NCBI GenBank assembly: GCA_013205645.1
Contig: JABMMH010000133.1
Span: 1-6,358, forward strand
Direction of reading: 5' to 3'
DNA length: 6,358 bases
Source: Polaromonas sp.
GTDB taxonomy: Bacteria; Pseudomonadota; Gammaproteobacteria; Burkholderiales; Burkholderiaceae_C
Under the pieces are notes generated by a model. The model was not told where the DNA came from. It saw only the letters and a list, made by a program, of their open reading frames with translations, and searched no databases. The position numbers were made by a program, and so were the translations under genes. This document shows positions 1 to 6,358 of this stretch, in pieces; the first letter of the stretch is position 1; each line of letters starts with the position of its first letter.

Positions 1-523
1 ACGCCATGGCGATCATGGCGCGCTGCCGTTGACCGCCCGACAACTGGTGCGGAAAAGAATGAGAACGGCGCTCGGCCTCGGGAATGCCAGTGTCGGCCAA
101 CAAAGCCACTGCGGCTTGATGCGCCTCGGCCGGACTCAGCCCTTCTTTGAGCTGCAACACCTCGGCGATCTGATTGCCGACGCTGAAGAGTGGGTTCAAG
201 GCCGTCATCGGTTCTTGAAAAATCATCGCGATGTCGCGACCGCGAACAGCGCGCAAGTCGCGCTCAGACAGCGCCAGCAAGTCTGTCTGCGCATCGCCTT
301 GAAGGTTGTCTTGGACACCTCGAAAAACCGCTTGGCCCGAGGTTTGAGCGCCTTGCACCAAGCCCAGCAAACTCAACGCTGTGACGGTTTTCCCTGAGCC
401 CGACTCACCCACCAGGGCCAGCTTTTCACCGACGGCGACAGAAAAGTCGATGCCGCGCACCACTTCTTTGCCGGCGAAAGACACGCGCAGACCTTGCACG
501 TCCAATAAGTTAGGCGCGCTCAT
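1..523 (-). CDS. yejF: YejF-like peptide ABC importer ATPase, N-terminal part (cut by left edge)
   Basis: ATP-hydrolysing subunit that should sit on the cytoplasmic face of the YejB/YejE permeases and drive peptide uptake. The start is ATG at 523, with an AAAGG ribosome binding site at 531-535, seven bases upstream. That ATG overlaps the yejE stop as ATGA (520-523), suggesting translational coupling. The 174 visible residues show a Walker A motif GESGSGKT (39-46), a Q-loop in FQEPMTALNP (Q103) and the ABC signature LSGGQRQR (161-168). The window ends just before the expected Walker B. E. coli YejF is a fused protein of about 530 residues with two ATPase domains; only most of the first would be visible here, so whether this copy is also double cannot be seen. 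Family assignment is firm. The specific name rests on similarity to E. coli YejF (IAMIFQEPM, PHQLSGG, MIAMA stretches) and on position after yejA, yejB and yejE. Confidence 0.92.
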   Translation of the reverse strand, partial: MSAPNLLDVQGLRVSFAGKEVVRGIDFSVAVGEKLALVGESGSGKTVTALSLLGLVQGAQTSGQAVFRGVQDNLQGDAQTDLLALSERDLRAVRGRDIAMIFQEPMTALNPLFSVGNQIAEVLQLKEGLSPAEAHQAAVALLADTGIPEAERRSHSFPHQLSGGQRQRAMIAMA

Positions 524-1596
524 CGGTCAGCCTTTCGCGGGTCTAGCGCATCACGCAGAGCGTCGCCCATGAAGGTCAACAAGAGCAACGTCGTCACCAG
601 AACCGTGAAGGTTGACAACGAAATCCACCAAGCGTCTATGTTGTTTTTGCCTTGCGACAGCAACTCGCCCAACGAAGGTGTTCCTGGCGGCACGCCCAGT
701 CCCAAAAAATCCAAAGATGTCAAAGCCAAAATAGCGGCGCTCATGCGAAACGGCAGAAAGGTCACCACCGGCGTCATGCTGTTCGGCAGCACATGGCGGA
801 TGATGATTTGCCACGGACTCAAGCCCATGGCGCGGGCGGCTCGAACGTAATCCAGTTGCCGATTCCGCAAGAATTCAGCACGCACGTAGTCAGACAAGCC
901 AAGCCAGCCGAACAGACTGAGCAGCACCAGCAACAAAGCGATGCTGGGGGCAAAGACAGCGCTGAAAATAATCAGCAAATACAACTCCGGCATAGAGCCC
1001 CAGACCTCCATGAAACGCTGAAAAGCCAGGTCCACCTTGCCACCAAAATAGCCTTGCAGCGCGCCCGACAACACGCCCAGCACCACGCCGGTGAAGGTCA
1101 AGGCCAAGGCGAACAGCACGCTGACCCGAAAGCCATAAATCAATTGCGCCAGCAAGTCACGCCCACGGTCGTCCGTGCCCAGCCAGTTGTCGCGTGTCGG
1201 CCGCGACGGATTCGGCTCCTTGGCGAAATAATTCAGCGTCCTGGGGCCGTAAGGATTGGGGGCGTAAATCACCCAATTGCTACCCGCCGTTAGTTTGTTC
1301 TGAATGAACGGGTCAAGGTAGTCGGTGGCAGTTTCAAAATCACCACCGAAGGTTTTTTCCGGATACACGGTGACGATTGGAAAGTAATAGTTGCCTTCAT
1401 AGTTGAGCAGCAAAGGCCGGTCGTTCGAGACCACCTCGGCCATCAAGCTGACCAGCACCAGCGCGCAAAACAACACCAAGCTGCTGAAACCGAGTCGGTT
1501 ACGGCGAAAGCGCTGCCAAGCTCTGCGCGATGGCGACAAAGATACTTGCGCATCGGGGGGGTTATTCGAACCGTACACGCGGATCCGCCCAAACAT
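520..1596 (-). CDS. yejE: YejE-like peptide ABC transporter permease
   Basis: Inner-membrane permease subunit, 358 residues from the chosen start, expected to pair with YejB as the transport channel. There is a hydrophobic segment near residues 37-53. A long probably periplasmic stretch follows (about 54-150), typical of YejE, with conserved NDRPLL, YFPIV and NWLGTD. The permease core comes next. The cytoplasmic EAA loop that docks on the ATPase is at 250-272 (YVRAARAMG ... HVLPN). The C-terminal part carries LTSLDFLGLG and PSLGELLSQGKNN, as in E. coli YejE. The start is uncertain. ATG 1596 has GGTGAG at 1608-1613, 11 bases upstream, and overlaps yejB by 35 bp. GTG 1608 and GTG 1578 are also in frame. 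E. coli YejE begins only about three residues before the LSP that is L20-P22 here, so this N-terminus may be overlong, but no good start codon lies nearer. The stop overlaps the yejF start. Confidence 0.93.
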   Translation of the reverse strand: MFGRIRVYGSNNPPDAQVSLSPSRRAWQRFRRNRLGFSSLVLFCALVLVSLMAEVVSNDRPLLLNYEGNYYFPIVTVYPEKTFGGDFETATDYLDPFIQNKLTAGSNWVIYAPNPYGPRTLNYFAKEPNPSRPTRDNWLGTDDRGRDLLAQLIYGFRVSVLFALALTFTGVVLGVLSGALQGYFGGKVDLAFQRFMEVWGSMPELYLLIIFSAVFAPSIALLLVLLSLFGWLGLSDYVRAEFLRNRQLDYVRAARAMGLSPWQIIIRHVLPNSMTPVVTFLPFRMSAAILALTSLDFLGLGVPPGTPSLGELLSQGKNNIDAWWISLSTFTVLVTTLLLLTFMGDALRDALDPRKADR

Positions 1597-2596
1597 AACA
1601 AAGGTCACTCACCAGCTTGGTGAACAAGCCAATCAGCGTGAAAAAATACAGCGTGCCCAGCACCACCGGGTAGTCACGCCGGATGACACTTTCATAACTC
1701 AGCAAGCCCAAGCCGTCGAGCGAAAACAGCGTTTCAATCAGCAGTGACCCGGTGAAAAAAGCACCCACAAAGGCCGCCGGAAAGCCGGTGATGATGGGGA
1801 TCAGCGCGTTCCGAAAAACGTGTTTGTAAAGGACCTGCCGCTCGGCCAAACCCTTGGCCCGCGCCGTGATGACGTACTGCTTGCGAATCTCTTCCAAAAA
1901 AGCGTTTTTTGTCAAAATAGCTGTCACGGCAAAGCTGCCCAAGACCATCGCCGTGACCGGCAAGGCGATGTGCCACAGGTAGTCCACCACGCGGGCCGCC
2001 CAGCTCATCTCGTCCCAGTTGCTGGAGGTCAAACCACGCAACGGAAACCACTGCAGTTGCCCGCCAAAAATCACCAACAAAACGACACCCAGCACAAAGC
2101 CCGGAATGGCATAACCGACCAGCACCAGCAAGGTCGTGACGAGGTCAAACCGCGAACCCGCCCGCACGGCCTTGGCCACGCCCAAGGGCACGGCCACCAA
2201 GTAGCTGATGAGAAAAGTCCACAAGCCAAGGCTGATGGAGACCGGCAGCTTTTCGATGATCAGTTGCGAGACGTCTTTGTTTTGAAAAAAACTGGTGCCC
2301 AAGTCAAAGCGGGCGAATTGCCCGAGCATTTGAAAGAAGCGTTCATGGGCGGGTTTGTCAAAACCATACAGCGCTTTGATCTGCTCAATGCGCTTCGGGT
2401 CGACGCCCTGCGCGCCCCGGTAACTGAAGCCGCCGCCTTCGGCACCAGCGCCACCGCTCGCACCCGCTTTGGCCTCGGCCAGATACTGCTCGACCGGCCC
2501 CCCAGGCACGAACTGCACGACCGCAAAGGTGATGATCAAAACGCCGAGCAAGGTCGGCACCATGAGCAGCAAACGTTTGAGGATGTAAGCCAGCAT
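1562..2596 (-). CDS. yejB: YejB-like peptide ABC transporter permease
   Basis: Inner-membrane permease of the peptide importer, 344 residues, partner of YejE. The first membrane segment (about 7-28) follows the start at once and ends in VQFVPGGPVEQ, the typical beginning of this permease family. A glycine/alanine-rich linker (about 44-58) leads to YRGAQGVDPKRI and YGFDKPAHERF, which match E. coli YejB. Further hydrophobic segments lie near 122-140, 153-178, 208-230, 265-290 and 312-333. The EAA loop that contacts the ATPase is at 241-263 (YVITARAKGL ... KHVFRN). ATG 2596 is preferred over the in-frame ATG 2626. It gives the same N-terminus as E. coli YejB (M-x-x-Y-x-x-R/K-R-L-L-L), has GGTGGG at 2604-2609 seven bases upstream, and overlaps the yejA stop by one base as TGATG. 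The Gly/Ala linker is shorter than that of the E. coli protein. Confidence 0.95.
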   Translation of the reverse strand: MLAYILKRLLLMVPTLLGVLIITFAVVQFVPGGPVEQYLAEAKAGASGGAGAEGGGFSYRGAQGVDPKRIEQIKALYGFDKPAHERFFQMLGQFARFDLGTSFFQNKDVSQLIIEKLPVSISLGLWTFLISYLVAVPLGVAKAVRAGSRFDLVTTLLVLVGYAIPGFVLGVVLLVIFGGQLQWFPLRGLTSSNWDEMSWAARVVDYLWHIALPVTAMVLGSFAVTAILTKNAFLEEIRKQYVITARAKGLAERQVLYKHVFRNALIPIITGFPAAFVGAFFTGSLLIETLFSLDGLGLLSYESVIRRDYPVVLGTLYFFTLIGLFTKLVSDLCYVWADPRVRFE

Positions 2597-4413
2597 CAGC
2601 GCGCCCACCAAGTGAAAATCGCCCAAGGCTCGCCCGTGGAATAAGCCGGCGTCAAAGGCGAGCGAGCGAGTCGTTTGTCATTGAAAGCCATGCGGTGGGT
2701 CGACGCCGTCCACTGCGGAATCAGGTAGTGGCTGTGGCTGATGACGCGGTCTAGCGCGCGGCAAGCGGGCAGCAACTCGGCCTGGGTTTTTGCGCTGGTC
2801 ATGCGCGCAATGATCGCATCGACCGCCGGGCTGCTGACGCCCGCCATGTTGCCGGAATCTTCCGTCACGGCGGCTTGGCTGCCGAACATATTGGCGTACT
2901 CTTGGCCCGGGTTGTGGGTGCCCCCATAGGCCAACGAGACGATGTCGAACTCAAACTTGCTCAGGCGCTGCTGGTACAGCGCGAAATCGACGGCCCGGTA
3001 ATTAAGTTTGATACCGAGTTTTTCTAGGTTGCGGGCCCAAGGCGCCACCACGCGTGCGCCGCCTTCGTTGCTGTCGAGGTACTCGATCACCATCGCTTCA
3101 CCGCTGCTGTTACTCAGCACGCCGTCTTGGATGCTCCACCCGGCGTCGGCCAACAGGTCACGGGCGCGGCGCAGGTTAGACCGCAGAGAGCTGTCACCAT
3201 CGGTGCGCGGTGGTGCAAACATCGGGCCGATTGCGGCAGCGGGTATCTGCTGACGCCATGGCGCCAAAATAGCCATCTCTTGTGGGCTGGGCAAGTCGCT
3301 GGCTTGGCAAGCGGTGTTGCCAAACAAGCCAACCACCCGCTGGTAGGCCTTGTAGAACATCTGCCGGTTCATCCACTCGTAATCAATCGCCAGACCCAAG
3401 GCTTCGCGAACTCGGACATCTTTGAACTTGTCGCGCCGCACATTGATGACGTAACTCTGAAAACCCGAGGGCAGACTGTGCTTGAACTCGCCCTTCACCA
3501 GCTCGCCAGAATCAAAACGCTTGCCATTGACGCGCCGAGCCCAGTCGCCGGCGGAAAAAAAGCGCATGAGATCGAACTCACCCGCCTTCAGCGCTTCCAG
3601 TTTGGCCGTGTTGTCTTTGTAAATTTTGACGGTGATGCGGTCAAAGTTGACCATGCCGCGCCGCACGTTCAAATCTTTGGCCCAGTAGTCGGGGTCACGC
3701 ACATAGGTGATGTCCCGGCCGAAGCGCACCGGCCCGATTTGGTAGGGCCCGCTGCCGATGGGAATGTCCATCACCACCTTGTCAAAACTTTTTGGCTGGC
3801 CGCCTTCCATGCCCCAGCTGCGGCTGAAAACCGGCAAGCCGCCAACCGTCAATGGCAGTTCACGGTTTGGTTTTTTAAAGCGGTAGCGCAGGCGGCGCTC
3901 GCCCAGCACGTCCAAGCCGGCCACGTCTTCGAGCATCGTCTTGTAGGCTGGCGAGGTGTAAGGGCCCATGAGCACGTCAAAACTGTGCTTCACGTCACCG
4001 GCCAGCACCGGCTCACCGTTGTGAAAGCGGGCTTCAGGTCGCAGCACAAAGATGGCGCTCAAACCATCCGGCGCCACCGTCACGTCTTCGGCCAGCAGAC
4101 CGTAACCGGCAGCGGTCTCATCCAGCGAGCCGGCCAGCAAGGTGTCAAACATCAGGTCGGACAAGTAGGCCGGCGCACTGCCCTTGATGGTGAAGGGGTT
4201 GTACTTGTCAAACGTGGAGGTGCGCAAATTGCTCACCAAACGCAACTCTCCGCCCTTGGGCGCGGCTGGGTTGACGTAGTCGAAATGGCTGAAGCCGGCG
4301 GGGTATTTGAGGTCGCCCCACAGGGCGTAGCCATAGCCGGCCCAAGCCGACGCACTGACGCCAAGGCCCCAAGCCACAGCCAGAAAAACAGCAAAAGTAC
4401 GCAGACACCGCAT
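2596..4413 (-). CDS. yejA: YejA-like periplasmic oligopeptide-binding protein
   Basis: Extracellular solute-binding protein (SBP_bac_5 / family 5) that should capture peptides in the periplasm and hand them to YejB/YejE. It has 605 residues, close to the E. coli YejA length. The N-terminus is a classical signal peptide: arginines at 2 and 5, a hydrophobic core at 7-20, and a signal peptidase I site after ASAWA at residue 25. No lipobox is seen, so it is probably soluble rather than a lipoprotein. The mature protein begins GYGYALWGDLKYP and continues with FDYVNPAAPKGGELRL. A typical family-5 block follows at about 113-147 (VAPDGLSAIFVLRPEARFHNG, then the AGDVKHSFD region). DIPIGSGPYQI and QEYANMFGSQAA lie further on. 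ATG 4413 is the natural start because it places the signal peptide correctly; only a weak AAGG at 4426-4429, 12 bases upstream, is visible. First gene of the operon and divergent from fabI. The ligand cannot be read from sequence; peptides, including microcin C-like ones, are known for E. coli YejA. Confidence 0.95.
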   Translation of the reverse strand: MRCLRTFAVFLAVAWGLGVSASAWAGYGYALWGDLKYPAGFSHFDYVNPAAPKGGELRLVSNLRTSTFDKYNPFTIKGSAPAYLSDLMFDTLLAGSLDETAAGYGLLAEDVTVAPDGLSAIFVLRPEARFHNGEPVLAGDVKHSFDVLMGPYTSPAYKTMLEDVAGLDVLGERRLRYRFKKPNRELPLTVGGLPVFSRSWGMEGGQPKSFDKVVMDIPIGSGPYQIGPVRFGRDITYVRDPDYWAKDLNVRRGMVNFDRITVKIYKDNTAKLEALKAGEFDLMRFFSAGDWARRVNGKRFDSGELVKGEFKHSLPSGFQSYVINVRRDKFKDVRVREALGLAIDYEWMNRQMFYKAYQRVVGLFGNTACQASDLPSPQEMAILAPWRQQIPAAAIGPMFAPPRTDGDSSLRSNLRRARDLLADAGWSIQDGVLSNSSGEAMVIEYLDSNEGGARVVAPWARNLEKLGIKLNYRAVDFALYQQRLSKFEFDIVSLAYGGTHNPGQEYANMFGSQAAVTEDSGNMAGVSSPAVDAIIARMTSAKTQAELLPACRALDRVISHSHYLIPQWTASTHRMAFNDKRLARSPLTPAYSTGEPWAIFTWWAR

Positions 4414-4491
4414 GCGACAATTCTGCCTTAACTATCTGTCCCGTTTTGGGCGAACGGCGACGGCCAACAAAAACTTGATTGGAATAAGAAC
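4414..4491. promoter_or_regulatory. divergent yejA / fabI intergenic region, presumed promoters
   Basis: Both yejA (leftward) and fabI (rightward) start at the edges of these 78 bases, so unless they are read from elsewhere their promoters and any shared operator must lie here or in the gene starts. I could not pick convincing -35/-10 pairs on either strand. The only local symmetry noted is a 5 bp inverted repeat, CCGTT at 4441-4445 and AACGG at 4453-4457, separated by seven bases and too short to name as an operator. The fabI ribosome binding site is probably the GGA at 4481-4483, eight bases before its ATG. The function is inferred from layout. Confidence 0.5.
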
Positions 4492-5289
4492 ATGGGATTT
4501 TTGACTGGCAAAAAACTGCTGATCACCGGCGTGCTGTCGAACCGCTCGATCGCTTACGGCATCGCCAAGGCCTGCCACGCACAAGGTGCCGAGTTGGCTT
4601 TTAGCTATGTGGGCGAGCGTTTCAAAGGCCGCATCACCGAATTTGCAGCCGACTTCGACTCCACCCTGATCTTCGATTGCGATGTCGGTGACGACGCGCA
4701 AATCGACAAGTTGTTCGTTGACCTGTCAACACACTGGCCGACCTTCGACGGCTTTGTGCACTCGATTGGCTACGCGCCACGCGAATCGATTGCCGGTGAC
4801 TTTTTAGAAGGTTTGTCGCGTGAGGGTTTCAAGGTCGCGCACGACATCAGCGCCTACAGCTTTCCGGCCATGGCCAAAGCCGCCCTGCCCTACCTGAACA
4901 AAAAATCAGCCTTGCTGACGCTGACGTATTTGGGTGCGCTGCGCGTGCTGCCCAACTACAACACGATGGGCTTGGCCAAGGCCAGCCTTGAGGCCTCGGT
5001 GCGCTACATGGCTGAGTCCATGGGCCCCAAAGGCATGCGCGTCAACGGCATCAGCGCCGGCCCGATCAAGACGCTGGCGGCCAGCGGCATTGCCGGTTTC
5101 AGCAAAATTTTGGGCGCGGTGGCAGCGGCCTCGCCGATTCGCCGCAACGTGACGATTGACGAAGTCGGCAACGTCGCCGCGTTCCTGATGAGCGATCTGG
5201 CCAGTGGCGTGACCGCCGAAATCACTTACGTCGATGGTGGCTTCAGCCATGTCGTCGGCGGCATTGCGGAACCCGTCGAAGCCAGCTGA
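4492..5289 (+). CDS. fabI: enoyl-[acyl-carrier-protein] reductase (NADH), FabI
   Basis: Catalyses the last step of each fatty acid elongation cycle, reducing trans-2-enoyl-ACP to acyl-ACP with NADH in the cytoplasm. It has 265 residues and aligns without gaps to E. coli FabI through the active site. The N-terminus MGFLTGKKLLITGVLSNRSI carries the FabI form of the Rossmann nucleotide-binding loop. CDV (63-65) and SIGYAP (91-96) contact the cofactor. The catalytic residues Tyr146, Tyr156 and Lys163 fall at exactly the E. coli numbers, in LTYLG and NYNTMGLAKAS. ISAGPIKTLAASGI (187-200) is the substrate-side loop, and YVDGGFS lies near the C-terminus. Gly93, Met159 and Phe203, where E. coli substitutions reduce triclosan sensitivity, are unchanged. 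The start agrees with the E. coli N-terminus (MGFL) and has a GGA eight bases upstream. The next gene begins six bases after the stop, so the two are probably co-transcribed. Confidence 0.98.
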   Translation: MGFLTGKKLLITGVLSNRSIAYGIAKACHAQGAELAFSYVGERFKGRITEFAADFDSTLIFDCDVGDDAQIDKLFVDLSTHWPTFDGFVHSIGYAPRESIAGDFLEGLSREGFKVAHDISAYSFPAMAKAALPYLNKKSALLTLTYLGALRVLPNYNTMGLAKASLEASVRYMAESMGPKGMRVNGISAGPIKTLAASGIAGFSKILGAVAAASPIRRNVTIDEVGNVAAFLMSDLASGVTAEITYVDGGFSHVVGGIAEPVEAS

Positions 5290-5295
5290 TCGGTT

Positions 5296-6231
5296 ATGCA
5301 CAGCAGCCTCGCCGCCGCCGCTAGCCGTTTCAAGGCTGGCTCGGCGTGCGTGAAGCTGCTCCTTCTCGGCTTGCTGCTGGTGTTGTGGATGGCGCCCGCA
5401 AAAACGGTGCACGCCAACGAAAGCAAGCCGGCGCTCATGCTGGCCAAGGTCTATCACCCGGGTCTTGACTTGCGAGACTATTGGGTCAGCGAAAAATACG
5501 ACGGCATGCGCGGCTACTGGGATGGCCAACAACTGCTGACACGCGGCGGTCAGCGCGTCTTCGCACCCGTGTGGTTCACCGCTGGTTGGCCAGAAGTGCC
5601 TATGGACGGTGAACTCTGGGCGGGTCGCGAAAAGTTTCAGCAAACTGTGTCCACCGTGCGCAAAAAAACACCAGACGACGACGCATGGCGCAGCATTCGC
5701 TTCATGGTGTTTGACTTGCCAGCCCACGGCGGCACTTTCACCGAGCGCATCCCGGCGCTCAATGCCCACGTCCAGAAAATTGACCAACCGTGGCTGCAAG
5801 CCGTGCCGCAATGGAAGGTCGCCAGTCATCAGGCGCTGGGCCAACTGTTGACGCAGAATGTCAAAGCCAAGGGTGAAGGCTTGATGCTGCACCGCGGCGC
5901 TTCGCTCTATCGCGGCGGCCGAACCGACGACTTGCTGAAAGTCAAAACCCATGAAGACGCCGAAGCCGTGGTGGTCGGCCACACGGCGGGCCGAGGCAAA
6001 TACACGGGCGCGCTGGGCGCTTTGCTGGTCGAGATGCCAGCATTGCCAGGCCAACAGCCTTTGCGCTTCAAAATTGGCACCGGGCTGAGTGATGCCGAAC
6101 GGTTGTCACCGCCGCCGATTGGCGCGACAGTGACTTACCGGTACCAAGGCTTCAACGACAGCGGCATTCCGCGCTTTGCCAGCTTTCTGCGCATCCGAAG
6201 CGACGCACAAGCCAGCAAGCCGACAGAATAA
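5296..6231 (+). CDS. exported minimal ATP-dependent DNA ligase (Lig E-like)
   Basis: Probable ATP-dependent DNA ligase that seals nicks through an enzyme-AMP intermediate. Visible ligase motifs are motif I EKYDG with nucleophile Lys67, TRGG (82-85), motif III MDGELW (103-108), motif IIIa FMVFDLP (136-142), motif IV EGLMLHR (194-200) and motif V LLKVK (213-217). An OB-fold-like region follows from about 221 (EAVVVGH ... FKIGTGLSD ... VTYRYQG). There is no room for an N-terminal DNA-binding domain, and no partner Ku or polymerase domain, as in the minimal Lig E type. Residues 1-40 look like a signal peptide: lysines at 13 and 20, a hydrophobic core at 21-32, and likely cleavage after VHA at 40. 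This points to a periplasmic enzyme. It starts six bases after fabI with no clear ribosome binding site, suggesting coupling. GTG 5350 is an alternative start that gives a shorter signal peptide. Lig E proteins have been linked to DNA uptake or biofilm in other proteobacteria; the role here is unknown. Confidence 0.92.
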   Translation: MHSSLAAAASRFKAGSACVKLLLLGLLLVLWMAPAKTVHANESKPALMLAKVYHPGLDLRDYWVSEKYDGMRGYWDGQQLLTRGGQRVFAPVWFTAGWPEVPMDGELWAGREKFQQTVSTVRKKTPDDDAWRSIRFMVFDLPAHGGTFTERIPALNAHVQKIDQPWLQAVPQWKVASHQALGQLLTQNVKAKGEGLMLHRGASLYRGGRTDDLLKVKTHEDAEAVVVGHTAGRGKYTGALGALLVEMPALPGQQPLRFKIGTGLSDAERLSPPPIGATVTYRYQGFNDSGIPRFASFLRIRSDAQASKPTE

Positions 6232-6233
6232 AT

Positions 6234-6254
6234 CAGCGCTCAGCGCTCAGCGCT
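6234..6254. repeat. three tandem copies of a 7 bp unit (CAGCGCT)
   Basis: Three perfect head-to-tail copies of CAGCGCT lie between the ligase stop (6229-6231) and the end of the converging minus-strand gene. They include that gene's TGA stop (6247-6249) and its last codons. The AGCGCT within each unit is its own reverse complement, so neighbouring copies can pair as short hairpins in RNA from either strand. No T-run follows on either side, so it is not a standard intrinsic terminator. A simple tandem duplication is the plainest explanation. Confidence 0.8.
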
Positions 6255-6357
6255 TCACGCAATCCGCGTAATAACGCTTCTTGCCTTTGGCGTCTTCTTG
6301 CTCGACCAAGCCGTGAATATCGGTTTCAAAGCCTGGACACTGCAAGTTGAACTCACG
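6247..6357 (-). CDS. C-terminal end of an unidentified protein (cut by right edge)
   Basis: Reading leftward from the right edge, an open frame of 36 codons ends in TGA at 6247-6249. It encodes REFNLQCPGFETDIHG followed by LVEQEDAKGKKRYYADCVKR. The composition looks like real protein: mixed charged and aromatic residues, two cysteines (in QCPG and ADC), and third-position use similar to the neighbours. Its stop lies 15 bp from the ligase stop, a normal convergent arrangement. I do not recognise the family and only the tail is visible, so no function is offered. A chance open frame of this length is possible but less likely, given that this end of the window would otherwise be empty. Confidence 0.55.
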   Translation of the reverse strand, partial: REFNLQCPGFETDIHGLVEQEDAKGKKRYYADCVKR

Positions 6358-6358
6358 C

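Noticed and set aside
29..397. Open frame on the plus strand opposite yejF
   Set aside because: The opposite strand encodes Walker A, Q-loop and signature motifs in order, so this is a shadow.
652..1293. Open frame of 213 codons on the plus strand opposite yejE
   Set aside because: Gln/His/Arg-rich shadow of yejE with no domain signal.
2597..2626. Ten-residue longer start for yejB at ATG 2626
   Set aside because: ATG 2596 matches the E. coli YejB N-terminus, has a well-spaced ribosome binding site and forms a TGATG junction with yejA.
1820..2644. Open frame of 274 codons on the plus strand opposite yejB
   Set aside because: Low-complexity His/Gln/Lys/Asp composition and full overlap with a clear permease gene; antisense shadow.
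3127..4431. Long open frame of 434 codons on the plus strand opposite yejA
   Set aside because: It mirrors yejA, is rich in His/Gln/Ala/Val as expected of an antisense shadow in GC-rich DNA, and has no recognisable motif.
4432..4701. Small minus-strand open frame of 89 codons over the start of fabI
   Set aside because: It lies opposite the conserved N-terminus of FabI and shows no features of its own.
4906..6054. Open frame of 382 codons on the minus strand across the fabI/ligase junction
   Set aside because: It crosses two well-supported genes on the other strand and has the His/Gln/Arg-rich composition of a shadow frame.

Overview
The window looks like ordinary chromosomal DNA of a betaproteobacterium, most likely Burkholderiales in or near the Comamonadaceae. 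This is judged from moderately GC-rich codon use, protein character and the gene neighbourhood; no search was run. I see no mobile element, CRISPR array, RNA gene or sign of recent transfer. Genes are packed almost without gaps.

Minus strand, positions 4413 down to 1: a compact yejA-yejB-yejE-yejF operon encoding an oligopeptide-type ABC importer. It has a periplasmic binding protein (YejA), two membrane permeases (YejB, YejE) and a double-domain ATPase (YejF), of which only the first 174 residues are inside the window. Gene order matches the E. coli yejABEF locus, which imports peptides and microcin C. The genes are joined by stop/start overlaps (TGATG for A/B, about 35 bp for B/E, ATGA for E/F), so they are probably transcribed and translated as a unit.

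Positions 4414-4491: a 78 bp divergent intergenic region that should hold the start signals for both the yej operon and fabI.

Plus strand, 4492-6231: fabI, the NADH-dependent enoyl-ACP reductase of fatty acid elongation, with its full catalytic set. Six bases downstream lies a small ATP-dependent DNA ligase with an apparent signal peptide. It resembles the minimal periplasmic Lig E type, with only nucleotidyltransferase and OB-fold domains.

Positions 6232-6358: a three-copy 7 bp tandem repeat between convergent genes, then the last 36 codons of an unidentified minus-strand gene that runs off the right edge.

I did not find a new system. The most notable item is the exported DNA ligase apparently co-transcribed with a central fatty acid synthesis gene. 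Next come the unsettled N-terminus of YejE beside a 7-base homopolymer and the tandem repeat spanning the stop codon of the last gene.
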